Assembly (NCBI RefSeq): GCF_900186995.1
Contig: NZ_LT906463.1
Coordinates: 682,001 to 746,000, forward strand
Length of the DNA: 64,000 bases
Direction of reading: 5' to 3'
From: Haemophilus pittmaniae
GTDB lineage: Bacteria > Pseudomonadota > Gammaproteobacteria > Enterobacterales > Pasteurellaceae
Shown: positions 37,001 to 49,735 of the stretch, in pieces
How the letters are laid out: each line of letters opens with the position of its first letter
Position numbering within the stretch: the stretch's first letter is position 1
The notes under the pieces: model-generated
Databases searched by the model: none
Told to the model about the DNA's origin: nothing
What the model saw: only the letters and a program-made list of their open reading frames with translations
Made by a program: the position numbers and the translations under genes

Positions 37001-38066
37001 TCAATTAGATAAAATGGATCGCACAAAATGGTTAGAACAAACCATTTCAGATGAAGAAAAACAAAATCAATTAGAACAGCTTGCTGAACAATATGAAGAG
37101 TTACGTAAAGAGTTTGAACACAAACTTGAAGTAAAACGTAAGAAAATCATTAAAGGCGATGACCTCGCTCCAGGCGTGTTGAAAGTGGTTAAAGTTTACC
37201 TAGCGGTGAAACGTCAAATCCAACCGGGTGATAAAATGGCGGGTCGTCACGGTAACAAAGGTGTTATCTCAAAAATCAACCCTGTGGAAGATATGCCATA
37301 CGACGAAAACGGTCAACCGGTTGAAATCGTATTGAACCCATTGGGCGTACCATCTCGTATGAACATCGGTCAGATCTTAGAAACCCACTTAGGCTTAGCA
37401 GCGAAAGGTATCGGTGATCAAATCAATGCGATGATCAAACAAAAACAAGATGTTGAGAAACTTCGTGGCTATATGCAAAAAGCATATGACTTAGGTCATG
37501 GTGCTCAAAAAGTAGATTTAAGCACCTTTAGCGATGATGAAATCATGCGTTTAGCGGAAAACCTACGCAAAGGTTTACCGGTAGCAACACCAGTGTTTGA
37601 TGGTGCTGATGAGCAAGAAATCAAAGAAATGTTGAAACTAGGTGGCTTACCAACTTCAGGTCAGATCACCTTATATGATGGTCGTACAGGTGAGAAATTT
37701 GAGCGTCCAGTAACCGTAGGTTATATGTATATGCTCAAATTGAACCACTTAGTTGATGACAAAATGCATGCTCGTTCAACCGGTTCTTATAGTCTTGTTA
37801 CTCAGCAACCACTTGGTGGTAAAGCTCAATTCGGTGGTCAACGTTTCGGTGAGATGGAGGTATGGGCACTTGAAGCATATGGTGCAGCTTACACCTTACA
37901 AGAAATGCTAACCGTGAAATCCGATGATGTGAACGGCCGTACGAAGATGTATAAAAACATCGTCGGCGGTAACCAACAAATGGATCCGGGTACACCGGAA
38001 TCTTTCAATGTAATCATGAAAGAAATCCGTTCACTTGGTTTGAATATCGAGTTAGACGAAGAGTAA
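34038..38066 (+). CDS. rpoB: RNA polymerase beta subunit RpoB
   Basis: 1342 residues, identical in length to E. coli. The rifampicin-binding region is intact ([39 protein letters not shown]), as is the C-terminal [18 protein letters not shown]. It forms one pincer of the RNA polymerase core. GAGGAAAACC lies before the ATG. The gene is followed by a 123-bp gap with two hairpins before rpoC. Confidence 0.99.
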   Translation: MGYSYTEKKRIRKDFGKRPQVLNVPYLLTIQLDSFDKFIQKDPDGQQGLEAAFRSVFPIVSNNGYTELQYVDYRLEEPEFDVRECQIRGSTYAAGLRVKLRLVSYDKESSSRAIKDIKENEVYMGEIPLMTDNGTFVINGTERVIVSQLHRSPGVFFDSDKGKTHSSGKVLFNARIIPYRGSWLDFEFDPKDNLYARIDRRRKLPATIILRALGYTTEEILDLFFDKVIYEIADNKLLMTLVPERLRGETASFDIVADGKTYVERGRRITARHIKALEKDKVTQVEVPTEYIVGKVAAKDYVDLESGEIVCPANGEISLEVLAKLAQAGYKTIETLFTNDLDYGPYISETLRVDPTYDRISALYEIYRMMRPGEPPTPESSEALFNNLFFSAERYDLSAVGRMKFNRSLSIPEGVGTGTLSNDDIIRVMKKLIDIRNGRGEVDDIDHLGNRRIRSVGEMAENQFRIGLVRVERAVKERLSLGDLDAITPQDLINPKPISAAVKEFFGSSQLSQFMDQNNPLSEVTHKRRISALGPGGLTRERAGFEVRDVHNTHYGRLCPIETPEGPNIGLINSLSAFARTNDYGFLETPYRKVIDGQVTEEIEYLSAIDEANYIIAQANSNLDENNRFTDAFVTARGERGESGLYKPEDIHYMDVSTQQVVSVAAALIPFLEHDDANRALMGANMQRQAVPTLRADKPLVGTGMEKPIALDSGVAVVAKRGGTVQYVDASRIVIKVNEDETVAGEAGIDIYNLIKYTRSNQNTCINQIPCVNLGDPINRGEVLADGPSTDLGELALGQNIRVAFMPWNGYNFEDSMLVSERVVQQDRFTTIHIQELSCVARDTKLGSEEITADIPNVGESALSKLDESGIVYVGAEVKGGDILVGKVTPKGETQLTPEEKLLRAIFGEKASDVKDSSLRVPNSVSGTVIDVQVFTRDGVEKDKRALEIEEMQLKQAKKDLSDELEILEAGLFARVRNVLIAGGIDAAQLDKMDRTKWLEQTISDEEKQNQLEQLAEQYEELRKEFEHKLEVKRKKIIKGDDLAPGVLKVVKVYLAVKRQIQPGDKMAGRHGNKGVISKINPVEDMPYDENGQPVEIVLNPLGVPSRMNIGQILETHLGLAAKGIGDQINAMIKQKQDVEKLRGYMQKAYDLGHGAQKVDLSTFSDDEIMRLAENLRKGLPVATPVFDGADEQEIKEMLKLGGLPTSGQITLYDGRTGEKFERPVTVGYMYMLKLNHLVDDKMHARSTGSYSLVTQQPLGGKAQFGGQRFGEMEVWALEAYGAAYTLQEMLTVKSDDVNGRTKMYKNIVGGNQQMDPGTPESFNVIMKEIRSLGLNIELDEE

Positions 38067-38079
38067 TCGACAAACCTGT

Positions 38080-38101
38080 CTTCCCCTGTGCGCAGGGGAA
38101 G
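38080..38101 (+). other. Hairpin in the rpoB-rpoC intergenic region
   Basis: CTTCCCCTG/CAGGGGAAG, perfect 9-bp stem with a TGCG loop, no T-run. It is likely a processing or stability element on the rpoBC mRNA, not a terminator. Confidence 0.6.
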
Positions 38102-38120
38102 CAGAAGGAAGAAATCGCCG

Positions 38121-38158
38121 AAGTGCGGTTAAAAAAACAGAATATTTTGACTGCACTT
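38121..38158 (+). other. Uptake-signal sequence (AAGTGCGGT) paired with a degenerate inverted copy
   Basis: Exact Haemophilus-type USS core at 38121-38129 with the usual A-rich flank. ACTGCACTT at 38150-38158 pairs with it (8 Watson-Crick pairs and one G-T), making a possible stem-loop 30 nt before rpoC. It is the only exact USS core I found between 1 and 61 kb. Confidence 0.7.
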
Positions 38159-38189
38159 TGAAACCCTTAACTCCGACAGGAGACTATTT

Positions 38190-41100
38190 GTGAAAGACTT
38201 AGTTAAGTTTTTAAAAGCACAATCAAAAACCAGTGAAGATTTTGATGTGATTAAAATTGGGTTAGCTTCTCCAGACATGATCCGTTCTTGGTCATTTGGT
38301 GAAGTTAAAAAACCTGAAACAATCAACTATCGTACGTTCAAACCTGAGCGTGACGGTCTTTTCTGTGCACGTATTTTCGGGCCTGTAAAAGATTACGAAT
38401 GTTTATGCGGTAAATATAAACGCTTAAAACATCGTGGTGTGATTTGTGAAAAATGTGGCGTTGAAGTAACACAAACTAAAGTGCGTCGTGAGCGTATGGG
38501 CCACATTGAATTAGCCTGTCCGGTTGCTCATATTTGGTTCTTAAAATCTCTTCCATCCCGTATCGGTTTACTATTGGATATGCCGTTGCGTGATATTGAA
38601 CGTGTTCTTTATTTTGAAATGTACATTGTGACTGAACCGGGTATGACCGATTTGGAACGTGGACAATTATTAACCGAAGAACAATTCCTTGATGCCGAAG
38701 ATCGTTGGCAAGATGAATTCGAAGCGAAGATGGGTGCTGAAGCGATTCAAGATTTGCTTAAAGGCATTGATCTTGAAGTGGAATGCGAAAAATTACGTGA
38801 AGAGTTACAAGAAACCAACTCTGAAACCAAACGTAAGAAAATCACTAAACGCCTAAAATTATTGGAAGCTTTCTTACAGTCAGGCAACAAACCGGAATGG
38901 ATGGTGATGACTGTATTACCGGTACTTCCACCGGATTTACGTCCATTAGTACCATTAGATGGTGGCCGTTTTGCAACTTCAGACTTGAACGATTTATATC
39001 GTCGCGTAATTAACCGTAACAACCGTTTAAAACGTTTATTAGATTTAATCGCACCAGATATTATCGTACGTAACGAAAAACGTATGTTACAAGAATCTGT
39101 TGATGCGTTATTAGATAATGGTCGTCGCGGTCGTGCGATTACGGGTTCTAACCGTCGTCCATTAAAATCGCTTGCGGATATGATCAAAGGTAAACAAGGT
39201 CGTTTCCGTCAAAACTTATTAGGTAAACGTGTTGACTATTCAGGCCGTTCCGTAATCACTGTAGGTCCATACTTGCACTTACACCAATGTGGTTTACCGA
39301 AGAAAATGGCATTGGAATTATTCCGTCCGTTTATCTACGCAAAATTAGAAAGCCGTGGTTATGCAACAACCATCAAAGCGGCTAAGAAAATGGTTGAGCG
39401 TGAAGACGCGATCGTTTGGGATATCTTGGCAGAAGTTATTCGTGAGCACCCAATTCTATTGAACCGTGCACCAACACTTCACCGTTTGGGTATTCAAGCA
39501 TTTGAACCTCTTTTAATCGAAGGTAAAGCAATCCAATTACACCCACTCGTTTGTGCGGCGTTCAATGCGGACTTCGATGGTGACCAAATGGCGGTTCACG
39601 TACCATTAACCCTTGAAGCTCAGTTAGAAGCTCGTGCGTTAATGATGTCAACCAATAACGTACTTTCACCAGCAAACGGTGATCCTATTATCGTTCCATC
39701 ACAAGACGTGGTGTTGGGTCTTTACTATATGACCCGCGAAAAAGTAAACGGTAAAGGCGAAGGCATGTTATTGCAAGATCCTCGCGAAGCTGAAAAAGCA
39801 TATCGCACAGGTGAAGCAGAATTGCATTCTCGCGTTAAAGTACGTATTACCGAATATGTGAAAAATGAAGCTGGCGGATTCGAAGAGAAAACCACATTAA
39901 CTGATACCACTATCGGTCGTGCTATTCTTTGGATGATCGCACCAAAAGGTATGCCTTATTCATTGTTCAACCAAACATTAGGTAAAAAAGCGATTTCTAA
40001 ACTCATCAACGAAGCATACCGTCGTTTAGGTTTGAAAGAAGCGGTAATGTTTGCTGACCATATTATGTATACCGGTTTTGCTTATGCGGCTCGTTCAGGT
40101 TCTTCTGTAGGTATCGACGATATGGTTATTCCAGAGAAGAAATACGAAATTATTTCTGCTGCGGAAGCCGAAGTTGCCGAAATTCAAGAACAATTCCAAT
40201 CCGGTCTTGTGACTGCAGGCGAACGCTATAACAAAGTGATCGATATTTGGGCTGCAGCAAATGAACGTGTAGCAAAAGCGATGATGGAAAACTTGTCTCA
40301 AGAAGAAGTCATCAATCGTGAAGGTAACTCGGAAAAACAAGCGTCTTTCAACAGTATCTTTATGATGGCGGATTCTGGTGCGCGGGGTTCTGCAGCACAG
40401 ATTCGTCAGTTAGCGGGTATGCGTGGCTTGATGGCTCGTCCGGATGGTTCGATCATCGAAACTCCAATTACTGCAAACTTCCGTGAAGGTTTGAACGTAC
40501 TTCAGTACTTTATTTCAACCCACGGTGCGCGTAAAGGTTTAGCGGATACTGCATTAAAAACAGCGAACTCCGGTTACTTAACCCGTCGTTTAGTGGATGT
40601 TGCCCAAGACTTGGTGATTGTTGAAGACGACTGTGGTACACACGAAGGCTTAGTGGTGACCCCATTAATTGAAGGTGGCGATGAGAAAGTGCCATTGCGC
40701 GAATTAGTGTTAGGTCGTGTCGCTGCAGAAGACATCTATAAACCAGGTACGGAAGAAGTATTAATCGCCCGTAACACTTTACTAGATGAAAAACTTTGTG
40801 ATGTGTTAGATGCTAACTCCGTAGACAGCGTGAAAGTCCGTTCTGTTGTAACCTGTGATACCGACTTTGGTGTGTGTGCGAAATGTTATGGTCGTGACTT
40901 GGCGCGCGGTCACCTGATTAACCAAGGTGAAGCTGTAGGGGTTATCGCTGCGCAATCTATCGGTGAGCCAGGTACACAGTTAACCATGCGTACGTTCCAT
41001 ATCGGTGGTGCGGCTTCCGCAGCAGCGAAAGAATCTAGCGTACAAATTAAAAACAACGGTACTTTACACCTCGTTAATGCGAAATTCGTGACTAACGATG

Positions 41101-42440
41101 AAGGTAAATTAGTGTTAACTTCCCGTAATACTGAATTAACCGTTACTGATGCGTTTGGTCGTACGAAAGAACACTATAAAGTGCCTTATGGTACGGTGTT
41201 AAATAAAGCTGACGGTCAAGAAGTGGCAGCAGGTGAAACTGTTGCAAACTGGGATCCACATACCATGCCGGTAGTCTCTGAAGTTTCCGGTTTTGTGAAA
41301 TTTGTAGATATCGTGGATGGTTTAACCGTAACTCGTCAAACTGATGAATTAACCGGTCTTTCTTCTATTGTGGTACAAGATGTGGGTGAACGTGCAACCG
41401 CAGGTAAAGATTTACGTCCAACCATCAAACTAGTAGATGCCAAAGGTAACGATATTTTCTTACCTGAAACCGATGTTATCGCACAATACTTCTTACCGGG
41501 TAAAGCAATCGTAAGCTTAGATGATGGTGCAGAAGTAAAAGTGGGTGAACCGCTTGCTCGTATTCCACAAGAATCTGTGGGTACTAAAGATATTACCGGT
41601 GGTCTTCCGCGCGTTGCTGATTTATTCGAAGCTCGTAAGCCGAAAGAACCTGCAATCTTGGCAGAAATTTCCGGTATCGTATCCTTCGGTAAAGAGACCA
41701 AAGGTAAACGCCGTTTATTAATCACTCCAACTGAGGGTGAAACCTACGAAGAAATGATTCCAAAATGGCGTCAGCTCAACGTATTTGAAGGCGAGATGGT
41801 ACAACGTGGTGATGTGATTTCTGATGGTGCTGAGACACCACATGATATCTTACGCTTACGTGGTGTACGCGCGGTAACTGAATATATCGTGAACGAAGTG
41901 CAAGAAGTTTACCGCTTACAAGGGGTAAAAATTAACGATAAGCACATTGAAGTGATTGTTCGTCAAATGTTACGGAAAGCGGTGATCACCAAAGCTTATG
42001 ACAGCGAATTCCTCGAAGGGGAACAAGTTGAAGTGGCTCGCGTGAAAATTGTTAACCGTAAACGTGAAGCGGAAGGTAAACCACCAGTTGAGTTCGAACG
42101 TGAATTACTTGGTATTACCAAAGCGTCCTTGGCAACAGAATCCTTCATTTCTGCGGCATCGTTCCAAGAAACCACTCGCGTGCTTACTGAAGCCGCTGTG
42201 GCAGGTAAACGCGATGAATTGCGTGGTTTGAAAGAGAACGTTATCGTTGGTCGTTTAATTCCAGCCGGTACCGGTTTTGCGTATCACCAAAATCGTCACA
42301 AAAACCGTTTGGTTGACGATGTTGTCGTGAAATTATCGGAAGATGATGAACAGGCAATTGCCGATGAGTTCGTGATGAGTGCCGATGATGCCACCAGCAA
42401 TTTGGCAGAAATGCTGAATATGGCGGATGATGCGGAATAA
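38190..42440 (+). CDS. rpoC: RNA polymerase beta' subunit RpoC
   Basis: 1416 residues (E. coli 1407). GTG start as in E. coli, preceded by CAGGAGACT. Visible: the N-terminal zinc site [20 protein letters not shown], the catalytic Mg-binding [12 protein letters not shown], and the second zinc site [20 protein letters not shown]. It is the largest core subunit and carries the active site. The operon ends here with a terminator. Confidence 0.99.
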   Translation: MKDLVKFLKAQSKTSEDFDVIKIGLASPDMIRSWSFGEVKKPETINYRTFKPERDGLFCARIFGPVKDYECLCGKYKRLKHRGVICEKCGVEVTQTKVRRERMGHIELACPVAHIWFLKSLPSRIGLLLDMPLRDIERVLYFEMYIVTEPGMTDLERGQLLTEEQFLDAEDRWQDEFEAKMGAEAIQDLLKGIDLEVECEKLREELQETNSETKRKKITKRLKLLEAFLQSGNKPEWMVMTVLPVLPPDLRPLVPLDGGRFATSDLNDLYRRVINRNNRLKRLLDLIAPDIIVRNEKRMLQESVDALLDNGRRGRAITGSNRRPLKSLADMIKGKQGRFRQNLLGKRVDYSGRSVITVGPYLHLHQCGLPKKMALELFRPFIYAKLESRGYATTIKAAKKMVEREDAIVWDILAEVIREHPILLNRAPTLHRLGIQAFEPLLIEGKAIQLHPLVCAAFNADFDGDQMAVHVPLTLEAQLEARALMMSTNNVLSPANGDPIIVPSQDVVLGLYYMTREKVNGKGEGMLLQDPREAEKAYRTGEAELHSRVKVRITEYVKNEAGGFEEKTTLTDTTIGRAILWMIAPKGMPYSLFNQTLGKKAISKLINEAYRRLGLKEAVMFADHIMYTGFAYAARSGSSVGIDDMVIPEKKYEIISAAEAEVAEIQEQFQSGLVTAGERYNKVIDIWAAANERVAKAMMENLSQEEVINREGNSEKQASFNSIFMMADSGARGSAAQIRQLAGMRGLMARPDGSIIETPITANFREGLNVLQYFISTHGARKGLADTALKTANSGYLTRRLVDVAQDLVIVEDDCGTHEGLVVTPLIEGGDEKVPLRELVLGRVAAEDIYKPGTEEVLIARNTLLDEKLCDVLDANSVDSVKVRSVVTCDTDFGVCAKCYGRDLARGHLINQGEAVGVIAAQSIGEPGTQLTMRTFHIGGAASAAAKESSVQIKNNGTLHLVNAKFVTNDEGKLVLTSRNTELTVTDAFGRTKEHYKVPYGTVLNKADGQEVAAGETVANWDPHTMPVVSEVSGFVKFVDIVDGLTVTRQTDELTGLSSIVVQDVGERATAGKDLRPTIKLVDAKGNDIFLPETDVIAQYFLPGKAIVSLDDGAEVKVGEPLARIPQESVGTKDITGGLPRVADLFEARKPKEPAILAEISGIVSFGKETKGKRRLLITPTEGETYEEMIPKWRQLNVFEGEMVQRGDVISDGAETPHDILRLRGVRAVTEYIVNEVQEVYRLQGVKINDKHIEVIVRQMLRKAVITKAYDSEFLEGEQVEVARVKIVNRKREAEGKPPVEFERELLGITKASLATESFISAASFQETTRVLTEAAVAGKRDELRGLKENVIVGRLIPAGTGFAYHQNRHKNRLVDDVVVKLSEDDEQAIADEFVMSADDATSNLAEMLNMADDAE

Positions 42441-42458
42441 TCGCAATCCTAATCAACA

Positions 42459-42490
42459 AACCCCGGGCAAGTGCTCGGGTTTTGTTTTTT
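42459..42490 (+). terminator. Terminator of rplJL-rpoBC
   Basis: AACCC-c-GgGC...GCtCGGGTT stem and a T-rich tail (TTTTGTTTTTTT). It is followed directly by repeat copy 7. Confidence 0.8.
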
Positions 42491-42566
42491 TACGCCCCTA
42501 TGAAAATCGAAGTTTTTACTAAAACAGAGTGTAAGTTATTGATTTTATTATGGTTGGTTTAAAGAT
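42491..42566 (+). repeat. Dispersed ~75-bp intergenic repeat, copy 7
   Basis: TACGCCCCTATGAAAATC start (one base off AACGCCCCT) directly after the T-run of the rpoC terminator; core TAAGTTATTGATTTTATT at 42532-42549, then ATGGTTGG. Confidence 0.85.
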
Positions 42567-42695
42567 GTAGTTGTATTGGTTAATGCTATGAGCCCAGTCG
42601 ATTAGAACATTTTCTATGGTTTTTATCCTAAATTGGTAGAACTGTGCTATTGTTAGCGGAATTCCATAATGAATATCAACATACAAGGAGCAAAA

Positions 42696-43649
42696 ATGAC
42701 TACTCAATTGGATGCATTGCGCAGTATGACCGTCGTGGTAGCCGATACCGGCGATATTGATGCTATCAAAAAATATCAACCGCAAGATGCCACAACCAAT
42801 CCATCGTTAATTTTAAGTGCGTCGGCATTACCACAATACGCACCATTGATTGATGAAGCAGTGGCTTACGCGAAAGCTCAAAGTGCCGACAAAGCTCAAC
42901 AGCTTATTGATGCAGAAGATAAATTGGCCGTGAATATCGGTTTAGAAATTTTGAAAATCGTACCGGGACGTATTTCTACCGAAGTGGATGCCCGTCTTTC
43001 CTATAACACACAAGCCACAGTAGAGAAAGCGCGTAAATTAATCGCACTCTATAATGCTGCAGGTATCGCCAATGATCGTATTTTGATTAAAATCGCTTCA
43101 ACTTGGCAAGGTATTCGTGCGGCGGAAATCTTAGAGAAAGAAGGTATCAACTGTAACCTGACCTTATTGTTCTCTGAAGCGCAGGCACGTGCTTGTGCTG
43201 AAGCCGGTGTTTATTTGATCTCACCATTTGTTGGCCGTATTTTAGACTGGTATAAAGCGAATACCGATAAAAAAGACTATGCACCAGCGGAAGATCCGGG
43301 TGTGATTTCAGTAAGTAAAATCTACAATTACTATAAACAATATGGTTATAAAACAGTGGTGATGGGGGCTAGCTTCCGTAATGTTGGTGAAATTACCGAG
43401 TTGGCTGGTTGTGATCGTTTGACTATTGCTCCTGCATTATTGAAAGAATTGCAAGATAATAGCGGTGCCTTAGTTCGCAAATTAGATTTCCAAGGTACAG
43501 TTCAAGCGAAACCGCAACCATTAACCGAAGCAGAGTTCTATTGGGAACACAACAGTGACCCAATGGCGGTGGAAAAATTAGCGGAAGGGATTCGCAAGTT
43601 TGCCATTGACCAAGAGAAATTGGAAACCATGCTTTCGGCTAAACTTTAA
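42696..43649 (+). CDS. talB: Transaldolase
   Basis: 317 residues, classical transaldolase (TalB) length. The Schiff-base lysine is K132 in [21 protein letters not shown] and [13 protein letters not shown] are family motifs. It exchanges three-carbon units between sedoheptulose 7-phosphate and glyceraldehyde 3-phosphate in the pentose phosphate pathway, which also includes rpe and gnd further on. Start at MTTQLD behind AAGGAGC; an in-frame ATG at 42669 would add 9 residues. Confidence 0.97.
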   Translation: MTTQLDALRSMTVVVADTGDIDAIKKYQPQDATTNPSLILSASALPQYAPLIDEAVAYAKAQSADKAQQLIDAEDKLAVNIGLEILKIVPGRISTEVDARLSYNTQATVEKARKLIALYNAAGIANDRILIKIASTWQGIRAAEILEKEGINCNLTLLFSEAQARACAEAGVYLISPFVGRILDWYKANTDKKDYAPAEDPGVISVSKIYNYYKQYGYKTVVMGASFRNVGEITELAGCDRLTIAPALLKELQDNSGALVRKLDFQGTVQAKPQPLTEAEFYWEHNSDPMAVEKLAEGIRKFAIDQEKLETMLSAKL

Positions 43650-43665
43650 TTGCTGTGAGATAAAC

Positions 43666-43697
43666 AAAATGCGGTTAGTAATAACCGCATTTTTTTA
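43666..43697 (+). terminator. Intrinsic terminator after talB
   Basis: AAAATGCGGTTA/TAACCGCATTTT, 12-bp perfect stem, 4-nt loop, T-run. The arms contain AAATGCGGT, one base from the uptake signal. Confidence 0.9.
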
Positions 43698-43786
43698 TGT
43701 CTTTTTGGTGGGGACAAGTATAAATACTTGACGAATGTGCTGAATTACTTAACAATTTGAATGTGTTTTGCATAAGGCAAAACGGG

Positions 43787-43813
43787 AACCGCAGCAGGGC
43801 AGTTGCTGCGGTT
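43787..43813 (+). promoter_or_regulatory. Hairpin in the yagU 5' leader
   Basis: AACCGCAGCA/TGCTGCGGTT, perfect 10-bp stem with a 7-nt loop, ending 27 bp before the yagU start. It lacks a good T-run (AATATTTTG follows). Function unknown. Confidence 0.5.
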
Positions 43814-43840
43814 AATATTTTGATATTTCGGAGCAAATAT

Positions 43841-44464
43841 ATGTCAGGTATTTTTCAACAAACTCCTGCGAATCGTCGTCGTTATGGTGTAGCGATTCTT
43901 GTAGGTATCATCGCAGGGCTTATCTCTGCTTTTGTTAAATGGGGTGCTGAGCATCCATTTCCACCACGTAGTCCAATCGACTTTTTTGCTGCAGCCTGTA
44001 AAGTGGATGTCAGCGGTTTAACCCAAGATCAGATTTTAGCGGTTTGTTCTCGTGCCTTCTTGAATCCACCACATGTTTTCTTACGTGACTATTTGGGTAT
44101 CGATCCGACCCAAGCAGCATTCACCTTTGCTGATCACGGATTTGACTGGATTGGAGTGACACATATTACTTTCTCTTTAGTGTTTGCTATCGGTTATTGC
44201 TTGGTGGCTGAGCGTTTTCCAAAAATTAAATTCTGGCAAGGTATTGGTGCCGGTTTGTTGGCAGACATTGCGGTGCACTACATCACGTTCCCTCTATTGG
44301 GTTTAACTCCACCGGTTGCAGACTGGCCATTATATGAACATATTTCCGAATTAGTCGGTCATATTTTCTGGTTCTGGACCATTGAGCTTATCCGCCGTGA
44401 TTTACGTAATCGTATTACTGGTCAGCCGGATCCGGAAGTTCCACTGGACCAACCATTCCGTTAA
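43841..44464 (+). CDS. yagU: YagU family inner-membrane protein (DUF1440)
   Basis: 207 residues (E. coli YagU 204), clearly homologous throughout: [13 protein letters not shown] at the N-terminus, [30 protein letters not shown], and [16 protein letters not shown] at the end. Four or so membrane segments. E. coli YagU has been linked to acid resistance; the mechanism is unknown. Start at 43841 behind CGGAGC gives the conserved N-terminus; a 28-residue longer frame does not. Confidence 0.92.
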   Translation: MSGIFQQTPANRRRYGVAILVGIIAGLISAFVKWGAEHPFPPRSPIDFFAAACKVDVSGLTQDQILAVCSRAFLNPPHVFLRDYLGIDPTQAAFTFADHGFDWIGVTHITFSLVFAIGYCLVAERFPKIKFWQGIGAGLLADIAVHYITFPLLGLTPPVADWPLYEHISELVGHIFWFWTIELIRRDLRNRITGQPDPEVPLDQPFR

Positions 44465-44469
44465 ACAAG

Positions 44470-44495
44470 AAATGCCGCAATCGCGGCATTTTTTA
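44470..44495 (+). terminator. Intrinsic terminator after yagU
   Basis: AATGCCGC/GCGGCATT with a 4-nt loop and six T. Confidence 0.9.
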
Positions 44496-44509
44496 TATCT
44501 ATAAATTAC

Positions 44510-44584
44510 TTTTTAAATCAATTCTAATAAAATCAATAACTTACAATGTGTTTTCGTGAAAAGTTTTATTTTTAAGGGGCGTTT
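44510..44584 (-). repeat. Dispersed ~75-bp intergenic repeat, copy 8
   Basis: Minus-strand copy between yagU and the carbonic anhydrase gene; core AATAAAATCAATAACTTA at 44526-44543, AAGGGGCGTT at the right end. Confidence 0.85.
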
Positions 44585-44638
44585 TAACGCGCAAGAAAAT
44601 AGCCTTCCAAGTAACTCTTTGAGACAACGCGACAAATA

Positions 44639-44652
44639 TTGACCAAGATCAG
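44639..44652 (+). promoter_or_regulatory. Possible FNR box of the carbonic anhydrase gene
   Basis: TTGAC-CAAG-ATCAG matches TTGAT-N4-ATCAA at 8 of 10. A -10-like TAAGAT at 44674-44679 places it near -41, the class II activator position. Confidence 0.45.
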
Positions 44653-44712
44653 CATTCTTTTAGACGGGTACAGTAAGATGGCGACTCCATTCACAACAAA
44701 TGAGGACGCAAC

Positions 44713-45456
44713 ATGAAATTACGGTTACTTGTTTCTGCCACTGTATTGGCGCTTAGCTCGCAGGTTCAAGCGGAAGGACAAGCACATTGGTCTTATGCTG
44801 GAAACGAAAGTCCTGAGCATTGGGGAGATTTACAGGCTGAATATCAAACCTGTAAGTTGGGACAGAACCAATCACCGGTAAATATCGAACCGAGTGATTC
44901 GAAAGCGCTGACCGAGCCGTTAAAAATGGAGTATTTTGCAACAACGTTTACGTTGGAAAATAATGGCCATACATTGCAGGCGAATGTCACCGGTAAAGCG
45001 CCCACTATTAGTTTGAACGACAAGGTTTATGTATTGAAACAATTCCATTTCCATACACCGAGCGAGCATACTGTTAAAGGGCAACACTACCCATTAGAAA
45101 TCCATTTCGTGCATCAGGCAGAGGATAAATCTTTGGCAGTCTTAGCCGTTATGGTGGAAGAAGGTGAAGCCAATCCATTATTGGCTCAGCTCGTAGCAAA
45201 ACCATTGGCAAAAGGTGAGAAAGAGGCGCTAGCGCAACCATTTGAAGTTGGCAACTTATTCCCTAAAGATATGACCCGTTTCCGTTTAACTGGTTCATTG
45301 ACGACCCCTCCTTGTAGCGAAAATGTGGCATGGCGGATTTTCCAACAACCTATTCAGGCGGATAAAGCACAAATTAGTGCTTTCAATAAAATTTTTGGAC
45401 AAAATAACCGTCCGTTACAACCATTAAATAAACGACATATTGAAGTGGATAAATAG
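44713..45456 (+). CDS. Periplasmic alpha-type carbonic anhydrase
   Basis: 247 residues. Signal peptide of about 20 residues (cleavage after QVQA). The alpha-class zinc ligands are present: two His in QFHFHTPSEH (about 110-119) and one in EIHFVHQ (about 136-142). The SLTTPPCSENV substrate-pocket motif is intact. It interconverts CO2 and bicarbonate in the periplasm. Two cysteines (QTCKLG and PPCSEN) can form the usual disulfide. It is monogenic, flanked by repeat copy 8 and its own terminator. A link to CO2 handling by CarB or formate hydrogenlyase is only conjecture. Confidence 0.95.
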   Translation: MKLRLLVSATVLALSSQVQAEGQAHWSYAGNESPEHWGDLQAEYQTCKLGQNQSPVNIEPSDSKALTEPLKMEYFATTFTLENNGHTLQANVTGKAPTISLNDKVYVLKQFHFHTPSEHTVKGQHYPLEIHFVHQAEDKSLAVLAVMVEEGEANPLLAQLVAKPLAKGEKEALAQPFEVGNLFPKDMTRFRLTGSLTTPPCSENVAWRIFQQPIQADKAQISAFNKIFGQNNRPLQPLNKRHIEVDK

Positions 45457-45474
45457 ATTTTCCTTTTCAATGAA

Positions 45475-45524
45475 GGCGGCTGCGATGTATTGAAGAAATT
45501 CGGCGACATTGCAGCCGCTTTTTT
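45475..45524 (+). terminator. Intrinsic terminator after the carbonic anhydrase gene
   Basis: GCGGCTGC/GCAGCCGC stem extended by an inner ATGT/ACAT pairing, then six T. This isolates the spc operon from upstream transcription. Confidence 0.85.
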
Positions 45525-45554
45525 ATGCCTTTAAAAGATGGGTGTAAAAACTTT

Positions 45555-45583
45555 TTGCTTTTAGGGTTTAATTTTGGTAGACT
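45555..45583 (+). promoter_or_regulatory. Promoter of the spc ribosomal operon
   Basis: TTGCTT (45555-45560), 17-bp spacer, TAGACT (45578-45583). With a terminator just upstream and no S10 operon before rplN, the spc genes need their own promoter, and this is the best candidate. Confidence 0.65.
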
Positions 45584-45589
45584 CCGCCA

Positions 45590-45638
45590 CCTATCCGCCA
45601 TCCACTCGGGTGGTAAGGGTAGGTTCGTCCCGCAAGGG
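45590..45638 (+). promoter_or_regulatory. Structured 5' leader of rplN (spc operon)
   Basis: CCTATCC (45590-45596) pairs with GGGTAGG (45617-45623) and encloses CCAC-TCGG-GTGG (45602-45613). A second hairpin CCC-GCAA-GGG (45629-45638) has a GNRA loop. The transcript would begin right at this structure. I know of no described rplN leader element of this kind. Confidence 0.5.
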
Positions 45639-45664
45639 TGTATTATTAACTTAACGGAGCATAA

Positions 45665-46039
<375 letters not shown>

Positions 46040-46052
46040 GGAGAAGTGAGAA

Positions 46053-47238
<1,186 letters not shown>

Positions 47239-47274
47239 TATACCGCTTTATTTTGGAATCGGAGAAAAAGTACA

Positions 47275-47667
47275 ATGAGTATGCAAGATCCAATCGCAGA
47301 TATGTTGACCCGTATTCGTAACGGTCAAGCTGCGAACAAAGTTGCAATCAATATGCCTTCTTCCAAGCTAAAAGTGGCAATTGCCAACGTATTAGCTGCT
47401 GAAGGTTATATCGAAAGCGTTAAAGTTTTAGAAGGTGCAAAACCTGAATTGGAAATTACTTTAAAATATTTCCAAGGCAAACCGGTTGTAGAAAGCATTC
47501 AACGTGTAAGCCGTCCTGGTCTTCGTATTTACAAACGTAAAGATGAATTACCAAAAGTTATGGGTGGTTTAGGTGTTGCTGTAATTTCTACATCTAAAGG
47601 TGTTATGACTGACCGTGCAGCTCGTCAAGCGGGCTTAGGCGGTGAGATCATCTGTTATGTAGCTTAA
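47275..47667 (+). CDS. rpsH: 30S ribosomal protein S8
   Basis: 130 residues ([18 protein letters not shown]...GGEIICYVA). Primary 16S rRNA binder of the central domain. In E. coli it is the translational repressor of the spc operon, so it is the first candidate ligand for any control element in this operon. Confidence 0.98.
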   Translation: MSMQDPIADMLTRIRNGQAANKVAINMPSSKLKVAIANVLAAEGYIESVKVLEGAKPELEITLKYFQGKPVVESIQRVSRPGLRIYKRKDELPKVMGGLGVAVISTSKGVMTDRAARQAGLGGEIICYVA

Positions 47668-47682
47668 TAGAGGGGTAGGAAA

Positions 47683-48216
47683 ATGTCTCGTGTTGCAAAG
47701 GCACCTGTTAGTATTCCTGCCGGCGTTGAAGTTAAACTCGACGGTCAGCTATTAACAGTAAAAGGTAAAAATGGCGAGTTATCTCGCACAATTCATAACT
47801 CAGTTGAAGTTAAACAAGATAATGGTCAATTTACTTTCACTCCACGTGAAGGTTTTGTTGAAGCGAATGCGCAATCGGGTACAGCTCGTGCATTAGTTAA
47901 TGCAATGGTCATCGGTGTTACTGAAGGCTTCACTAAGAAGTTACAACTAGTGGGTGTTGGTTACAGAGCTCAAGTTAAAGGCAATGTAGTTGCATTAAGC
48001 TTAGGCTATTCTCACCCTGTGGAGCACACTTTACCAGCAGGTATTACTGCTGAATGCCCTTCACAAACAGAAATTGTTTTAAAAGGTGCAGACAAGCAGT
48101 TAATTGGTCAAGTTGCAGCAGATATTCGTGCTTATCGCCGTCCTGAACCTTATAAAGGTAAAGGGGTACGTTACTCTGATGAAGTGGTACGTATCAAAGA
48201 GGCTAAGAAGAAATAA
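47683..48216 (+). CDS. rplF: 50S ribosomal protein L6
   Basis: 177 residues with two related RNA-binding domains and the conserved [13 protein letters not shown] near the C-terminus. Located at the base of the L7/L12 stalk. AGGGGTAGG precedes the ATG. Confidence 0.98.
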   Translation: MSRVAKAPVSIPAGVEVKLDGQLLTVKGKNGELSRTIHNSVEVKQDNGQFTFTPREGFVEANAQSGTARALVNAMVIGVTEGFTKKLQLVGVGYRAQVKGNVVALSLGYSHPVEHTLPAGITAECPSQTEIVLKGADKQLIGQVAADIRAYRRPEPYKGKGVRYSDEVVRIKEAKKK

Positions 48217-48229
48217 TTAAGGTAACACT

Positions 48230-48583
48230 ATGGATAAGAAATCAGCTCGTATCCGTCGTGCAGCTCGTGCACGTCATATGATGAGAGAGCAGGGAGTAAC
48301 GCGTTTAGTTATTCACCGTACTCCGCGTCATATTTACGCACAAGTTATTGCACCAAACGGTTCAGAAGTGCTTGCCGCTGCTTCAACTGTTGAAAAAGCA
48401 ATTCGTGAGCAAGTTAAATATACCGGTAATAAAGATGCTGCCGCTGCAGTTGGTAAAGCTGTTGCTGAGCGTGCATTAGAGAAAGGCATCAAAGATGTTG
48501 CCTTCGACCGTTCCGGTTTTAAATATCATGGTCGTGTCCAAGTTTTAGCGGACGCTGCACGTGAAGCTGGTCTACAGTTCTAA
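48230..48583 (+). CDS. rplR: 50S ribosomal protein L18
   Basis: 117 residues ([44 protein letters not shown]). 5S rRNA-binding protein of the central protuberance, partner of L5. Confidence 0.98.
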   Translation: MDKKSARIRRAARARHMMREQGVTRLVIHRTPRHIYAQVIAPNGSEVLAAASTVEKAIREQVKYTGNKDAAAAVGKAVAERALEKGIKDVAFDRSGFKYHGRVQVLADAAREAGLQF

Positions 48584-48596
48584 TCTAATGAGGTAA

Positions 48597-49103
<507 letters not shown>

Positions 49104-49109
49104 TTGATA

Positions 49110-49289
49110 ATGGCTAAAACTATTAAAGTAACTCAAGTTCGTAGCTCAATTGCTCGTTTACCAAAGCATAAAGCTACCTTGCGTGGTCTTGGTCTTCGCC
49201 ATATGCACCATACTGTTGAGTTAATCGATACTCCAGCAGTACGTGGTATGATTAACCAAGTTTCATACATGGTTAAAGTGGAGGAGTAA
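49110..49289 (+). CDS. rpmD: 50S ribosomal protein L30
   Basis: 59 residues ([18 protein letters not shown]). I start at 49110, since two extra residues from an upstream start at 49104 are not expected. The GGGG at the end of rpsE serves as its ribosome site, so the two genes are tightly coupled. Confidence 0.97.
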
Positions 49290-49293
49290 GAGA

Positions 49294-49728
49294 ATGCGTT
49301 TAAATACTCTATCTCCGGCTGAAGGTGCTAAGCACAATGCAAAACGCCTTGGTCGTGGTATTGGTTCAGGTTTAGGAAAAACTGGTGGTCGTGGTCACAA
49401 AGGCCAAAAATCTCGTACTGGCGGCGGTGTTCGTCGTGGTTTCGAGGGTGGTCAAATGCCATTGTATCGTCGTTTACCAAAATTTGGTTTCACTTCAATG
49501 AAATCTGCAGTTACAGCAGAAGTTCGTTTAAACGAATTAACAAAAGTTGAAGGAAATGTTGTCACTTTGGATACATTAAAAGCTGCAAATATCTTAACTA
49601 AGGATATTCAATTCGCTAAAGTTATTTTAGCTGGCGAAGTGAAGTCTGCAGTTACTGTACGTGGTTTGCGTGTAACTAAAGGTGCCAAAGCAGCAATCGA
49701 AGCTGCTGGTGGTTCAGTTGAGGAATAA
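49294..49728 (+). CDS. rplO: 50S ribosomal protein L15
   Basis: 144 residues. Gly/Arg-rich N-terminal extension that threads into 23S rRNA ([21 protein letters not shown]) and a globular C-terminus. 4 bp after rpmD, behind GGAGGAG. Confidence 0.98.
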   Translation: MRLNTLSPAEGAKHNAKRLGRGIGSGLGKTGGRGHKGQKSRTGGGVRRGFEGGQMPLYRRLPKFGFTSMKSAVTAEVRLNELTKVEGNVVTLDTLKAANILTKDIQFAKVILAGEVKSAVTVRGLRVTKGAKAAIEAAGGSVEE

Positions 49729-49735
49729 TTAGCAA

